Positions 10,678-22,424 of a DNA stretch of 64,000 nucleotides are shown here, one piece after another. The notes under the pieces were generated by a model that had not been told where the DNA came from, made no database searches, and saw only the letters and a program-made list of their open reading frames with translations. How positions within the stretch are numbered: position 1 is the stretch's first letter; each line of letters begins with the position of its first letter. Both the position numbers and the translations under genes were made by a program. This DNA is from Hyparrhenia diplandra (taxonomy: Eukaryota; Streptophyta; Magnoliopsida; Poales; Poaceae), in contig JADLZK010008568.1 of the NCBI GenBank assembly GCA_015847255.1, positions 62,001 to 126,000 on the forward strand, in the 5' to 3' direction.

Positions 10678-12934
10678 TCAAGTCACCCTCAGCAACGACC
10701 GAGGAGAGGCCGTCCCAAGCACAATGAGGACCTCCGCCACCTTCCGAAAAAGAGAAAATGAACAATATAAGTGATAAACTCATAAGCCAAGTCCAAAACC
10801 AACAGGAAAAGGAAGTAGGAAACAAACCTCCGTCAATAGCAATCCCGGTGCGCAAGCACCTCCAACATCTCCGCGGCCTTCACAGCCCTCGCGGCGGAGC
10901 TGCTCGGCCTCAGCGCCCTTGCCCTTTGGACGCATTGTGAGCGGCGCGAAGCTCTTGCAACCGGGCAAAAGTGAGACTCAACCGCGGCAGCGGAACAAAG
11001 AATCCTCGAGAGGTAGAGTCGACCTCTACCTCCCGTCCGCCTCCCGGGCCTCCGCTCGGACGGACTCCCGAGGCGCTCCCGACCGGGCGACTCACCTGAG
11101 CTATCGCCGGAGGTAGGGAAATCCGCCAAGGGGGTCGGCCATAGCATTGGACACACCTCCGACGTCGTCTTGCCCAGAATGCCCGTCGGCACTCGTCGGC
11201 AGTGGGGGACGCTAGAACATTCTTCGCTGTCGACGCGATCCCCCACCGCCAATCGAGGGCGGGCGGGGCGGAAGACCCGGCGGCCTCCTCAACGCGGCAT
11301 TATCTCCCACGTTGGTAGCCGAGCGGGCCGCTCCGCGCAGCCTCGGTTTTTCGCTTCCCGGCAAGCTTTTTCTTTTTGGCCTCCTCCTTGGCCGTGGCGC
11401 GGCAAAGACGAGACGCAGGAGGGCGAGCGGAGGTGCTACCTCAACCTTGCTCTTCTTCGTCTTCCCTCGGGTCAAGGGAGGAGCCTCCCTCTTCTCACCG
11501 CGGCGGCGCCATGCGGAGGCTCTCTCTTTGGCTGCTTTTTCAAGCTTAGCGGCCTCGTCGGCCAGGCGCCGCTCAATCTCGGCGAGAACCTTTCCGGGAA
11601 CCTTATGATTCCCCGTGCTCGACTCCCATCTCCTCGAAGACACGGTTCGAGACGGGGCATGGTCCCCGCCTTGGGACCTCCGCGCCTAGAACTCCTTCGT
11701 CCGAGATAGGGCCCGAGGAACCTCCCGAGCCTCCATCTCCACCCGCGATAACGAAGGCATCGGACTAACACCCTCCGGAGCCGGGCGCCAAGTCGCGGAT
11801 GCGGAACCAACACCTCCGCATCGAAAACGGGCAAATTTAACCTCTCAATCGTGATCGGATCTACAGAGCGCTTCGGCGGCGAGTACTTAGCCGCGCAGAT
11901 CTCCTCCACCAAATAGCGCGGCCTCCCGAGTAACGGCAGGTAAGAAGAAAGGCTTCGCGGCACTTCTCCGGCGATCCGATGGATCATTGTTTGGATCGGG
12001 ACGGAGACGATGTCCACAGGAAGCAACTTGGAAGCGAAGGGGTAACGGAAATCTCCTCCCCATCAACTGTCTTGGTCGTCCGCACAGACTTGGCGTAGAA
12101 CAGTGAGTCCATCCAACCAGGCTCCCACTTGTTCTTCTAGGCATAAGAGATGTCCGCCTTTCTCCCGCATACGATAGCGGCACGAGCTGAACGCAGCACC
12201 CAAACTGAAGCCTCCTCTCGCTACCGTCCGGCATCTTGCGGGGCTTTGGTTGCTTGTGCAGCTCGTAGAAGCGGACGAAGGTATTCGTGTCCGCCTCCCC
12301 CGCCATAGGACTCGACCGCCCACACAAACTTGGACAGCGCAAAGGAAAGCGTGGGGGAGTGAGTTGGTGAACTTGAACTTCAAACGACTCCACCACAAAG
12401 GCGCAGAACGAGGAGCAAAGTAGGGCAGGCGGAGGCCGCAAGTGAAAAAAATCCTTGAAAACAACACCCCACCGGTGCTCGCGGCTCCGGAAGCTCGGCA
12501 CCGTCTCCCCCTTGGGGAAGCTTCACTTTGCAGTTGGCTCCAATGTACCCCTTCTCGCGGAGGTCGTCAAGCATCGCCTGGGTCATCTTCGAGGACCCGA
12601 GCTCGTAAGTAGCATCAGAGTCTTCGCGCGCCATAAGGTCACCAACGGAGGCCTCAACGTCGGAGAGAGTCTCTTCCAGGTCTTGAGCGCGAGCAGCGCC
12701 CAAAGATACACTCCTCGAAGAGACGCAGATATTGACTAGAGCGGTACGGCAAGAGCTCCGCGTATGGACCGTATAGCTCTCGTCGGGGGAAGCGGCCCCT
12801 TACGCTAAACGACCAAGGACTAGCACGCATATAACTAGGCAAGCCGCAAGAACAGGCGGAGACAAGCGAAAGCGCAGTGGAGCAAGAGAGCGAGGGCGCG
12901 CAGGAAGGCAAAAGACAGGCGTGTTCTATGATAG

Positions 12935-14067
12935 CTAAACTAATCAAGAGGTCAAAGAGAGATCAAAGTTCCTATGCACTTCTCTATTACTAAGGTTCTA
13001 TGATAGCAATTACACTATTACACTTCGGGACATCAGAACACTAGCCACAGAAAGAGATGAGAAGGGGGCTAGGAAGCTCCGACTATGGTCCTACAAACAC
13101 CAACCCGAACGTGATGGAATACATCGGCCGTCAGGGCTGTCACCACCTGGGGCTACCACAAACTATCCGTGGGGTTGGGTGCAATCTCAGGTAACCAAAA
13201 GTCTAGACACCAAGTCTACACTATTAATTACTACTCTAGCTACCTTGCATAACTAGAGCCCTCAATACGAGCGGAGATCCCATGCAATAGCATAACAACT
13301 ATACTTAACCAAATATATGAAAGATATAGAAGTAAATAGAGAAGATAAATATATAAATCATAAGTCTTCCAAAGTAAAGATATAAGACATACCAAACTCA
13401 GAGACATCTCCGTAACCAAATAGTTCATCTCTCCTTTACTCGATCTAATCTACTTCTAATTACATGGCTAATCTATGACTAATCTACTTCTAATCTACTT
13501 CTAATTCACTAATCCCAGAGAGAGGTTATCCTTACATTGGGATACCTCTACAACCGAGAGTTAATGAATAGAATTAATTAAAAATAATAATAATAATTCC
13601 ATAGGTCTAGGGGTCTATATATAGGGGTCTTCTTATGTCCCTTCAGCTTCAGCAAGCAATGTGGTACTAATCCTTTCGCCATATCTCATTATAATATAAA
13701 TATGTCTTCATGGGCCAAATTCTGATTTAGGCTCAATTAATCCCGCAGGCCATATTCTAGAATCTTTCATTACTTGTAATATTAATATCTCCTTATTCAG
13801 AGCACCAAATATAGCAAATAATATATCCGTTTCGATCGTCTCGACGAGCTCTTTACAATGGTGCTATCTTGGAATATGTTTGTAACATGTTTTATGCTTC
13901 ATATATCTTGCAAACTCTAGGCTTCCTGTTTAGTCCCTGAAAATATACAAATCACCAAAACTAGTGGAACTATGTTAGTCAAGCCCCTAGTCTATGTGAT
14001 TATTCATTTTAAGCCCTTATTCCATGTTTAGTTGACTATTAATATTATGCTATAACAGGTGTCAACA
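12935..14067 (-). repeat. 3' LTR of the LARD-type element (truncated)
   Basis: It matches 19324-20467 over its whole length. Both copies share the block from CTAAACTAATCAAGAGG to TAGGTGTCAACA or ACAGGTGTCAACA. The first ~250 bp of the full LTR (plus-strand left end) are absent. At the break, TTCTATGATAG (12923-12933) also occurs inside the LTR (about 12996), a possible microhomology scar. Small differences from the other LTR cluster at CAG, CTG and CCG. Confidence 0.8.
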
Positions 14068-14105
14068 AGTTCCCCAAGCTTACCCTTTGCTAGTCCCTAG
14101 CAAAG
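14068..14105 (-). promoter_or_regulatory. polypurine tract and adjacent hairpin
   Basis: Next to the 3' LTR the minus strand reads AAGCTTGGGGAACT, a likely polypurine tract for plus-strand priming. Beside it is a 9-bp perfect inverted repeat CTTTGCTAG / CTAGCAAAG (14085-14105) with a 3-nt loop. Confidence 0.5.
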
Positions 14106-17100
14106 CCAAACTTAGCAATGGATCGGGGAGTTGCTACAACGCTTTCACACCTCAAAAGTACACATGCTTTCAAAACAAAAATTTCTCTCCAAATAAAGAT
14201 AAACTTTTCGTAACTTCAACTTACTCAATTACCTTTTACCTTTTGGGGCTTATAAATTTTTCTTAGGATCTTGAGCAATTGAAAGATAGAACAGTCAAGT
14301 TGAGCACTAAATCTCAAACTCTTTGTTCAACTATCCTTCTCGAGTTTTTTGCAAGTTTTCAAATAAAACTCAAAGTTCCTAGTATGACTCTCTCAAGTCT
14401 CTCATTTGTAGTATTTGTGGATCCTCACTTAGGCATTAATGTTGTGTTGTCTTTTCTCTCATAATATGTAGTATTTTCGGCTAAGGCAAGTTAGACACTA
14501 TGCTTACTTCTCTCTCACCCTATATCTAAGGCTTATATCTGGAGCTCATAGGTGGAAGAAAACTATATCTACTTACTAAGCATATATTGTAAGCTCAAGC
14601 AATGGATCCAAAGTTACAAATCACACTGATCAAGTGGTGCGTGTGTATGGTGGATAGAATATATATATGATAAAGAATATAATAGAGTGGATAGAATAGA
14701 TGAGGAATATCTTACTTATGCTCCTTGAAGAATTATCTCTCTTTTGACTTTTTGTAGAGAATCTGGGTTGTATTATTTTTTTCTTTTCTTTTTTTTTCTC
14801 TCTTTTTTTTTAGAGAGGTGGGCTCTGCTGGCCCTAGACTTTTTGTCTTTTATTTCCTCTCTTTAAAGATGTGGGTTCTACTCACCCTTGGACACTTGTC
14901 CATTTTTCATCTTTATTTATTTATTTGAGATGTGGGCTCTACTCGCCCTCGAACACTTGTTCATTTTTCATCTCTTCTCTTTTTAGGGAGGTAGGCTCTA
15001 CTGCCCGTAGGACACTTGTCCATTTTTCATCTCCCTTTTTTTTTTTTTTTTTATTTTGGATACAACCCAAATCTCTTTTGTAATAACTTTTTGAGAGATA
15101 TATAAATAATGGAGCTTCTGTAAGATATTGGCTAGCAATGTGTGAGTGAATGGGTGTAGAGAATATTTTTGGTTGTTCTCTCCCGAGGTAGGAATAGAAT
15201 ATTTTTTTTTGTGGATATTTGGTGGATGCTTTTGTGGATAGAGTGGAGTGGAATAGAGTGTGCATGATCAGCATGACAAGTTTCTAAGGGTCAACAAAGA
15301 TTGAACAAACTCAATGCAAAAGCAAGCAGCCTATATATGTCAAAAGGTTTTCCTAATCTAGAGAGCATGTATATATGGCTGTGGTAGGAGGTTCAACACT
15401 CTTGTCACCACGTAAAACTTATCATGTGCACTTTAATTTTCAAAAGATAAATCTCCGAAATCTAGTATCACTAGGAGTAAGATAAATAGCAGCTCGGACT
15501 CTCATATATCATATCCGTCAATCACCTAGACTTTAGAGCAAGCATTTGCTACCCACAGGTTTCAGGATCAGAGCAAATCTCAAGTTAAATCAATTGCATT
15601 AAAAACTCGAGAGAAAATAAGCTTGAAAGGTAGGTACTTGAAAGGAATTACGACGGAGCAACTATTCATCATCTCCAAGGCTAGAGATTATCTTTAGAGT
15701 TTATTTTATTATTATCACACTCTAACATAGACTCTTTAATAAACACTAGATAGACTCTTTTTATTTAGTTTCCATAATTATGCATCTTTTTATTTCTTTC
15801 TAATAAAGCAAACAAATCTAACTAATATTAAATAAGGTAAAGGAATACTTATTCGGATACATGGGGTTGCACTCCCCCAAGCCTGGATGTTGACATAGTC
15901 TTCAATGTTTTTGATGGTTGGAAGTAGAGATAGATAATGACAATTGGTCGATAGATCTTCTTTAACGCTGGACACCATGTGTGTCTTGTCTCTCTTCCTT
16001 GAGATTCTGCTGAACTTAAATAGACAACAAAGCTAGTGGAACTTGATTAAGCATTAAGGGTTAGCCACGTTGCTTCTTGTTGCCAAGGATTATGATTATT
16101 TCATTAAGAAAATAATTCAGCAACAAAAATATTTTTGGATTTTCTATGCAAAATAAAGAATGATGACGCATGCATATTTATTTTATTTTTATGCCACCAC
16201 AGTAAATATCTTTATGGGTTGTTACACCACAAAATTACTCACATGGGGCTTAGAGTTTTTCAAAGTATATGCAACCAACAAATATTTATTTTCTTTTCTA
16301 ATGCAAGGCTAGTGCTATAATGTAAATATGCTAAAGGAAAACAATTATGCAATGCAAGGAGATAAATATGGATAACTATCGATCTTACCTTTTTTCGACA
16401 AGGGTTCAGTATTTTAAGTCCTCGAATAAGACTTCTTACCTTGTCGTTTCCTTGAGTGTATTATCGATCTTGACAAATGTGCTCCCATGAGATGGTGAAA
16501 GACGACGTCACCCATGTTCTTCGCTGGTCTTATGAGTTGAAATGCAGTATAGGCAGCGTCTTGTTTAGTGTGCATGCTTGTAAGACATTCACTTGTTGAA
16601 TGTTTGGAGAGACTGATAAGCTTCTCCACCTTTTTGCTCAAAGTGTGTTCTGCTTGCAAAGTCATGGTAGAGATCAAGTGCATGGGCTCATTTGGTGGGA
16701 AAACACCAACAGAACCAAAAACTTAATTCATTCTTTTCTAACCATAGGCACATCAAACAAGATAAAGTTGATTTATTATATACTTTTCTTAAACCTATCT
16801 TGGGTGACAAGATCAGAAGATTGAGCATGATTGTTTGTGATTAAAACATTTGACAGATCAAATCAAGCTCATTGATTCTTGGAAGGGTTTTCTTATCTAA
16901 ACATCAAAGCATGATTATGATTTTTCCAAAGCAAGGTAAGCAAAATTCTGGCTTATAAGATGAGGACTAAGAGATCAAGAAAGTGGTGATAGGAACAACT
17001 AAAGAATCAAAACATGTTAAGCTAATAAAGCTAAATCAAGCAAGGTTGTTATTCCAACATGTTTAGTTCTTTATTTATGAACAAGCCATAATTAAGATAA

Positions 17101-19048
17101 AGCTTAATTAATGACAACTTACCTCAAGATGTTACCTTATTATTGGAGTGTGACAAAGATAATACCTTGTGGTGGTCCTTTTCTTCTACCTTTCGAAGCT
17201 TTTCCTTCTATGGCCTCTTGTGTATCTTGCTCCTCACTTGTCACCTTTATTGTATCGTCCTTTCTTTCTTTCCTTTAAATTGTGCTTGAACCTTTTGCTC
17301 CTCTCATGATTTTATTCCTGTAATATTAGTTGACAACAAATACCGAAGGAATACAAGTAATTGTAAACAAGGGTAAAACTATCATGGAGCTCAAAGTTGC
17401 TTTTATTTAAGAAGTTTTGATTGGATATTTTATATGCTCACTATAACTTTTCTCTCTAGTTGGAAATTTTATGAAATCTTAAGTTTGATTTTTATGCATG
17501 ACATCTATTAACCATTCAAACTTTAGAGAGATAAAGTAATTGTGAGTAAAGGGATTGCAAAACCAGCATGTCGAGTGATGGAAGCTTGAGTAGAGAAAGA
17601 GTAATATCGGATGATCTTTAGAGGAGTCGACCTTCTTCCCCATGCTTGAGCCTTCCCGTCACTTAGCACTTCAAGTGTGAATCTTTGGACCGTCCCCTAA
17701 TCGTGTGTTGCAATCACCATGTCCTCGAGACATTGTTCATCCTTTGTTCCTATCTTTGATGTTCTTATGGCCCCGTTGCTTTGTCCATCCACTTCCTTCG
17801 AGTGAGAGCTTCATCTAGATCGTGTTGTATGACACTCTTCTTTATTGAATAGACATAGCAACGCAGATCCTTTTTTCGCAAAATGTTAGTGGACACATAC
17901 CGAGGGAAAATACAACATGGTTGAAGCGGGGGGTTGTTGTCCAAGTTCATATGATCCAATCTATGCTAATGAAAAGGTAGTTCTTTGTTTACTCTTAGCA
18001 CGATTTTATTTATCATGTCTTATAACCAATTTTGTTTAGGGCTGCACTCTAGCATGTGGATCAAGGCAAAGATGACTTGTAGCAAAAGACAGAGTGAATG
18101 ATATTTGATACTTACAATTTTTTTTTTCATGAATGAGCCGTGTCTTTTGCACAAGGTTGGAGTTCTTCATATGCCTTGCTTCATCTCTCGATCTCTTGAC
18201 TTTCCCGATTCGGATTTGAGAGTTTTCTCGAGGGGGTTAGTCCAACACAATATCCAATGTCTACATAAAGCAATTCTTAGTTCAATAACCAAACTAGACT
18301 CCATGTCTAATTCAATTAAGGAAGGCATTTTAACCTAAGCACCATGCTTAATTTAAAAGCCTTTGGAAACACTCTTAAGTAGTATTTCCAAACCAAAATA
18401 TACTATAGCAAACAAAGGTAGCATCAAAGCACTAGAGATTTACTCAAATAGAGATGAAAAAAGCATGATCAAGGTGAGAATATATATTTTTTTTAATAGA
18501 GATGCAAACTATATGGATGTATGCAAGAACTAAACATGCAATGGATCTACTTTTAAGAAAAAACATAAACTAAGTGGAGTGAATGCATGAGTTGATCAAG
18601 TAAACATGCAATGCAATGCAAGAAATTAAATGATAACTACTCAATAAGTTTAGAGTCCATGAGCCGACTATCTCACCTTTATTGATCATACTTACCATGA
18701 GGTGCAGCTTCTATGTAACGTCACTTGAGATGTGTTCATTGAATTCTTGTGGCGGGCGACTTCTTCTTCAATCTATACATGGTTAGAATAATATATATTT
18801 AAATACATTACCTTGAGATTGCGAGGAGGTTCCAATGTGTGATGAATCTTGAATGATCGGGCACCCCCGGTTCTTCAATCTTTTTTTTTTTTCTTTTCTC
18901 GTGGAATCTTGTCGGAAGATCGCAATGACATCTTTTGTCCCTGTCTATTCCACAACTCAACGAGAACAAGGGTAATCCTACTAAAGCTAGTGATACACTA
19001 AATTAGCAGACATTATGATCATTATTAGAATCTATAGGCCAATTGCTT
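14106..19048 (-). other. non-coding internal region of the LARD-type element
   Basis: No frame longer than about 90 codons, and none resembles gag, protease, RT or integrase. The composition is AT-rich with several T runs (14768-14811, 15031-15052, 18879-18892). The only obvious structure is the tandem repeat at 14815-15034. The minus ORF at 16414-16683 (89 aa) is the longest frame but has no family signature. Confidence 0.55.
14815..15034. repeat. four degenerate tandem copies, ~50-60 bp unit
   Basis: Units begin at about 14815, 14868, 14929 and 14987. The core of the last three is GTGGGCTCTACTCGCCC, then GGACACTTGTCC and ATTTTTCATCTC, and the first unit is more diverged. GGACACTTGTCC is itself a short inverted repeat. 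Confidence 0.65.
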
Positions 19049-19053
19049 CCCAA

Positions 19054-19065
19054 GCAACGGCGCCA
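19054..19065 (-). promoter_or_regulatory. primer binding site of the LARD-type element
   Basis: The minus strand reads TGGCGCCGTTGC, the exact core of the tRNA-Asp-type PBS of grass Athila-like elements, a few bases inside the 5' LTR end at 19075. Confidence 0.75.
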
Positions 19066-19074
19066 AAAAAAGCT

Positions 19075-20467
19075 TGTTGGCATTTGTTAAGTGCTAAAAG
19101 ACTATTAAGGATTACGCAAGCGCCTGAACACCTACCATTGTAGCTTTTCCCTAGGATGAGTATTCTAGAGTATCGTATCCACAGGGAAGCTTTGGCTAGA
19201 GATTCTAATAAGTCACAATCATGCATCCACTAACTTAGCAAACCACTAGACTATAGTGAGGGGGTAAATGTTAAGGATAAGTAGCATAAAATAATAATAA
19301 ACTACCTAAAATGTCAAGGAATAACTAAACTAATCAAGAGGTCAAAGAGAGATCAAAGTTCCTATGCACTTCTCTATTACTAAGGTTCTATGATAGCAAT
19401 TACACTATTACACTTCGGGACACGGAACACTAGCCACGAGTAAAAGAGATGAGAAGGGGGCTAGGAAGCTCCGACTATGGTCCTACAAACACCAACCCGA
19501 ACGTGATGGAATACATCGGCCGTCGTGGCTGTCACCACCACACAGGGCTACCACAAACTATCCGTGGGGTTGGGTGCAATCTCAGGGTAACCAAAAGTCT
19601 AGACACCAAGTCTACACTATTAATTACTACTCTAGCTACCTTGCATAACTAGAGCCCTCAATACGAGCGGAGATCCAATGCAATAGCATAACAACTATAC
19701 TTAACCAAATATATGAAAGATATAGAAGTAAATAGAGAAGATAAATATATAAATCATAAGTCTTCCAAAGTAAAGATATAAGACATACCAAACTCTATAG
19801 ACATCTCGAACCAAATAGTTCATCTCTCCTTTACTCGATCTAATCTACTTCTAATTACATGGCTAATCTATGACTAATCTACTTCTAATCTACTTCTAAT
19901 TCACTAATCCCAAAGAGAGGTTATCCTTACATTGGGATACCTCTACAACTGAGAGTTAATGAATAGAATTAATTAAAAATAATAATAATAATTCCATAGG
20001 TCTAGGGGTCTATATATAGGGGTCTTCTTATGTCCCTTCAAACTTCAGACAAGCAATGTGGTACTAATCCTTTTCGCCATATCTCATTATAATATAAATA
20101 TGTCTTCATGGGCCAAATTTGATTTAGGCCCAATTAATCCCTGCAAGCCATATTCTAGAATCTTTCATTACTTGTAATATTAATATCTCCTTATTTGAGC
20201 ACCAAATATAGCAAATAATATATACTGCTTTCGATCGTCTCGACGAGCTCTTTACAATGGTGCTATCTTAGAATATGTTTGTAACATGTTTTATGCTTCA
20301 TATATCTTGCAAACTCTAGGCTTCTGTTTAGTCCCCTCGAAAATATACAAATCACCAAAACTAGTGGAACTATGTTAGTCAAGCCCCTAGTCTATGTGAT
20401 TATTCATTTTAAGCCCTTATTCCATGTTTAGTTGACTATTAATATTATGCTATAATAGGTGTCAACA
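19075..20467 (-). repeat. 5' LTR of the LARD-type element (complete)
   Basis: A 1393-bp LTR bounded by TGTTGGCA and TGTCAACA on the plus strand. Its inner end abuts the PBS. The last 1140 bp are repeated at 12935-14067. Confidence 0.8.
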
Positions 20468-21568
20468 AAGTGAGTAATGATGTACAATTTTTTCTCGGGA
20501 ATAAAATACCAAAACTTCGTGTGTACCAAATATATATATTGAATATTTTTTATGAGCACAATAAATACTTATTCTCGACAATAAAAGTCCTGGGAATATA
20601 AATGTGCTTGGGAAAATATTTATAAAATATATACGTGAATGTTACACACCTAAATGATAATATTCGGGAAACGTGTGTGCATAGATATATATATATATAT
20701 TTCTCCAAGTGCAAAGGAATAAATATTTCCATGAATTTAAAGTCATGGGAATACCCAAGTACTTGTGAGAATATTTACTACATATATTACACACATGAGA
20801 TAAGAAAGGAAATAGGGGAAATAGAAAATGGAGAAAGGAAAAGAAAATAACAAAGAGCTCTCGGGCTCAATCTCTCCCCCTCTCCTCTTCTCGGCCCGGC
20901 CCACCGAGCCCCTTCCCTTCCCTCCTTCCGCCCACCGCAGAGACACAGCCCAGCTAGCCAACACCGCGAAGCCCAAAGCATCAAACCGCCCAGCGGCGCC
21001 CTCCTTCTGCCGACAAGTGGGACCCGCGCCGTCGTCTTCCTCCCGGACCCCGTCCCCGGAGGCGCGGACAGCGGCACGCAGTACCGACGAAGCAGCTGCT
21101 CCCCCGCCGCATGCGCCATGGCCGCCGCGTTGACAAAGGGCACGAGAAGCACCACCATCCACGTCGCCCCTACGCTGATAGCGACAGGGGAGCCGGCTCA
21201 CCGCCACGCCAGCGTCAACCACCAGGGAGAGTCGGCGATCCCGGGGACGAAAGCGTACCGCGCCGGCGCGGGCAGCGAACCGGGGGCACGAGGGGCGCAC
21301 TAACTCCCTCGCCGAAAGCAACGGCGGCCAGCACGAGGGCGCCGAGTCAACTTCTACGAACACGCCAGCGACCGCGCGTGCCGCCATGGCGGACAACCGC
21401 CCGGCGCTGTAGGAGATGTGACCCGACGACCGGCCAGCTCACGGGCGTGGAGTACGTGTGTCGGCACGGCCAGCCCCGGAGACAGCTGGAGGTCCCCGAG
21501 AGCACACGACCAAGCGTCGGAAAAGATCGCGTCGGGGGAAATCGTGCGGCGATGAGCACCCTTGGCGC

Positions 21569-21577
21569 TATAAATAG
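21569..21577 (+). promoter_or_regulatory. putative LTR TATA box 1
   Basis: TATAAATAG in GC-rich surroundings, at a position fitting the end of U3 in this LTR. Confidence 0.4.
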
Positions 21578-22312
21578 GCCCGTCGGTCTCAATCCCGCCA
21601 CACCACTCACTCCTCGAGCTCCGCCTCGCCTGGAACCGAGGTGCTCGCCCTTCTCCTCCCTATCCCCCTCTCCTCCTCGCTTGTGCCCGATTTTCCCAAA
21701 TGCCGGACACTATTTCTACCGCCCGGAGAAAAACGTAGCAGCCCGTCGTGGATTTGAGGTCGTCGTCGTTCAATTGTGGTGGTGCTTGATGCGCGTCCTA
21801 TGCTCCCTCCTCTTTCGTTTCCCATACTTAGTCTGCTCCGTAGCCCTGAAACCCCTGCCGCGAACACCGCCGTCCGGAAGCCGCCGCGTCCGTCGCCCGT
21901 GGGGACACCCCTCCCTGCCACACACATCCCTCTCGCCGAGGCGAGGAGGAGCGGGAAGGCTACTTGGCGCCCTCGCGCGGTAACCTATGGGCGGGAGGCG
22001 ACCAACTCGGCCGAATTCGGCAGCGCCGCCGCCCACGCAGTCCGGCGGGGGGGGAGCCTCGAGCGCGCCGTCAACCCGCCCGGCGCCGTCAAGGCACGGC
22101 CAATACAGGACGCCCGTCGCCCGCCTGTTTCCCTCGTCGGCGGCAAACGGGGCGACCCCGTCACACCGGTGGCGCCCCGCGTGGCAGCCACCGTGGCGTC
22201 CACCTGGACCCACGTGGCGCTGGACAGGACCCACGTCGGTGTGTGGCGCATAGAGGCGATTCGTGTACACTACTGAAATTGCTATGTACACGGGTATTTG
22301 TACACAAATGTT

Positions 22313-22321
22313 TATAAATAG
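22313..22321 (+). promoter_or_regulatory. putative LTR TATA box 2
   Basis: TATAAATAG again followed by GCC, 744 bp downstream of the first copy. The two strong hairpins start about 20 and 70 bp further on, so they would sit at the 5' end of a transcript made here. Confidence 0.4.
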
Positions 22322-22333
22322 GCCTTCCCATGT

Positions 22334-22424
22334 CGAGAAAAATTCTCGGAAAATTTGTAAATTCATTATTGGATTTATAGAATTTTATCATGTAATTAGT
22401 TCAATTTTATTACATGATAAAATT
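22334..22424 (+). repeat. two consecutive perfect hairpins in the LTR leader
   Basis: Hairpin 1 at 22334-22348 is CGAGAA-AAA-TTCTCG. Hairpin 2 at 22381-22424 has 16-bp perfect arms, AATTTTATCATGTAAT and ATTACATGATAAAATT, around a 12-nt loop. Confidence 0.75.

Larger units (their letters stand above)
9549..12934 (-). pseudogene. antisense extra gene of the Tat element, intron-containing, decayed
   Basis: Minus-strand frames run in series from about 12934 down to a stop at 9549: 12654-12947, 12380-12703, 11887-12501, 11472-12026, 11212-11643, 10833-11252, 9910-10296 and 9695-10054. The N-terminal part resembles the 'putative gypsy type transposon' proteins encoded by plant Tat elements. The middle is Lys/Arg/Ala-rich and probably coiled (EIERRLADEAAKLEKAAKER). 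The last exon (9549-9677) encodes an acidic, Pro-rich tail. Two clean GT-AG introns are visible at 9678-9759 and 10578-10677. Frameshifts prevent a full model. The role of this product in the element is unknown. Confidence 0.55.
12935..20467 (-). mobile_element. non-coding LTR retrotransposon (LARD-type), minus strand
   Basis: Two related LTRs (12935-14067, truncated, and 19075-20467, complete) flank a 5.0-kb internal region with no gag or pol. The minus-strand PBS at 19054-19065 and a purine-rich tract next to the left LTR give the orientation. Large non-coding elements of this design (LARDs, Dasheng-like) depend on proteins of an autonomous partner. Its PBS and U5 resemble those of the Athila/Tat-like element at 1-3925, a plausible partner. 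The left LTR lacks its last ~260 bp where it meets the Tat antisense gene, so one target duplication is lost. The right flank starts AAGTG. Confidence 0.75.

Noticed and set aside
16414..16683. 89-aa minus ORF in the LARD
   Set aside because: Isolated, no retroviral motif, and of a length expected by chance in 5 kb.
20743..22317. Several long ORFs (up to 290 aa) on both strands
   Set aside because: They overlap on opposite strands in very GC-rich sequence inside an LTR, are Arg/Pro/Ala low complexity, and show no domain. Stop codons are rare there by composition.
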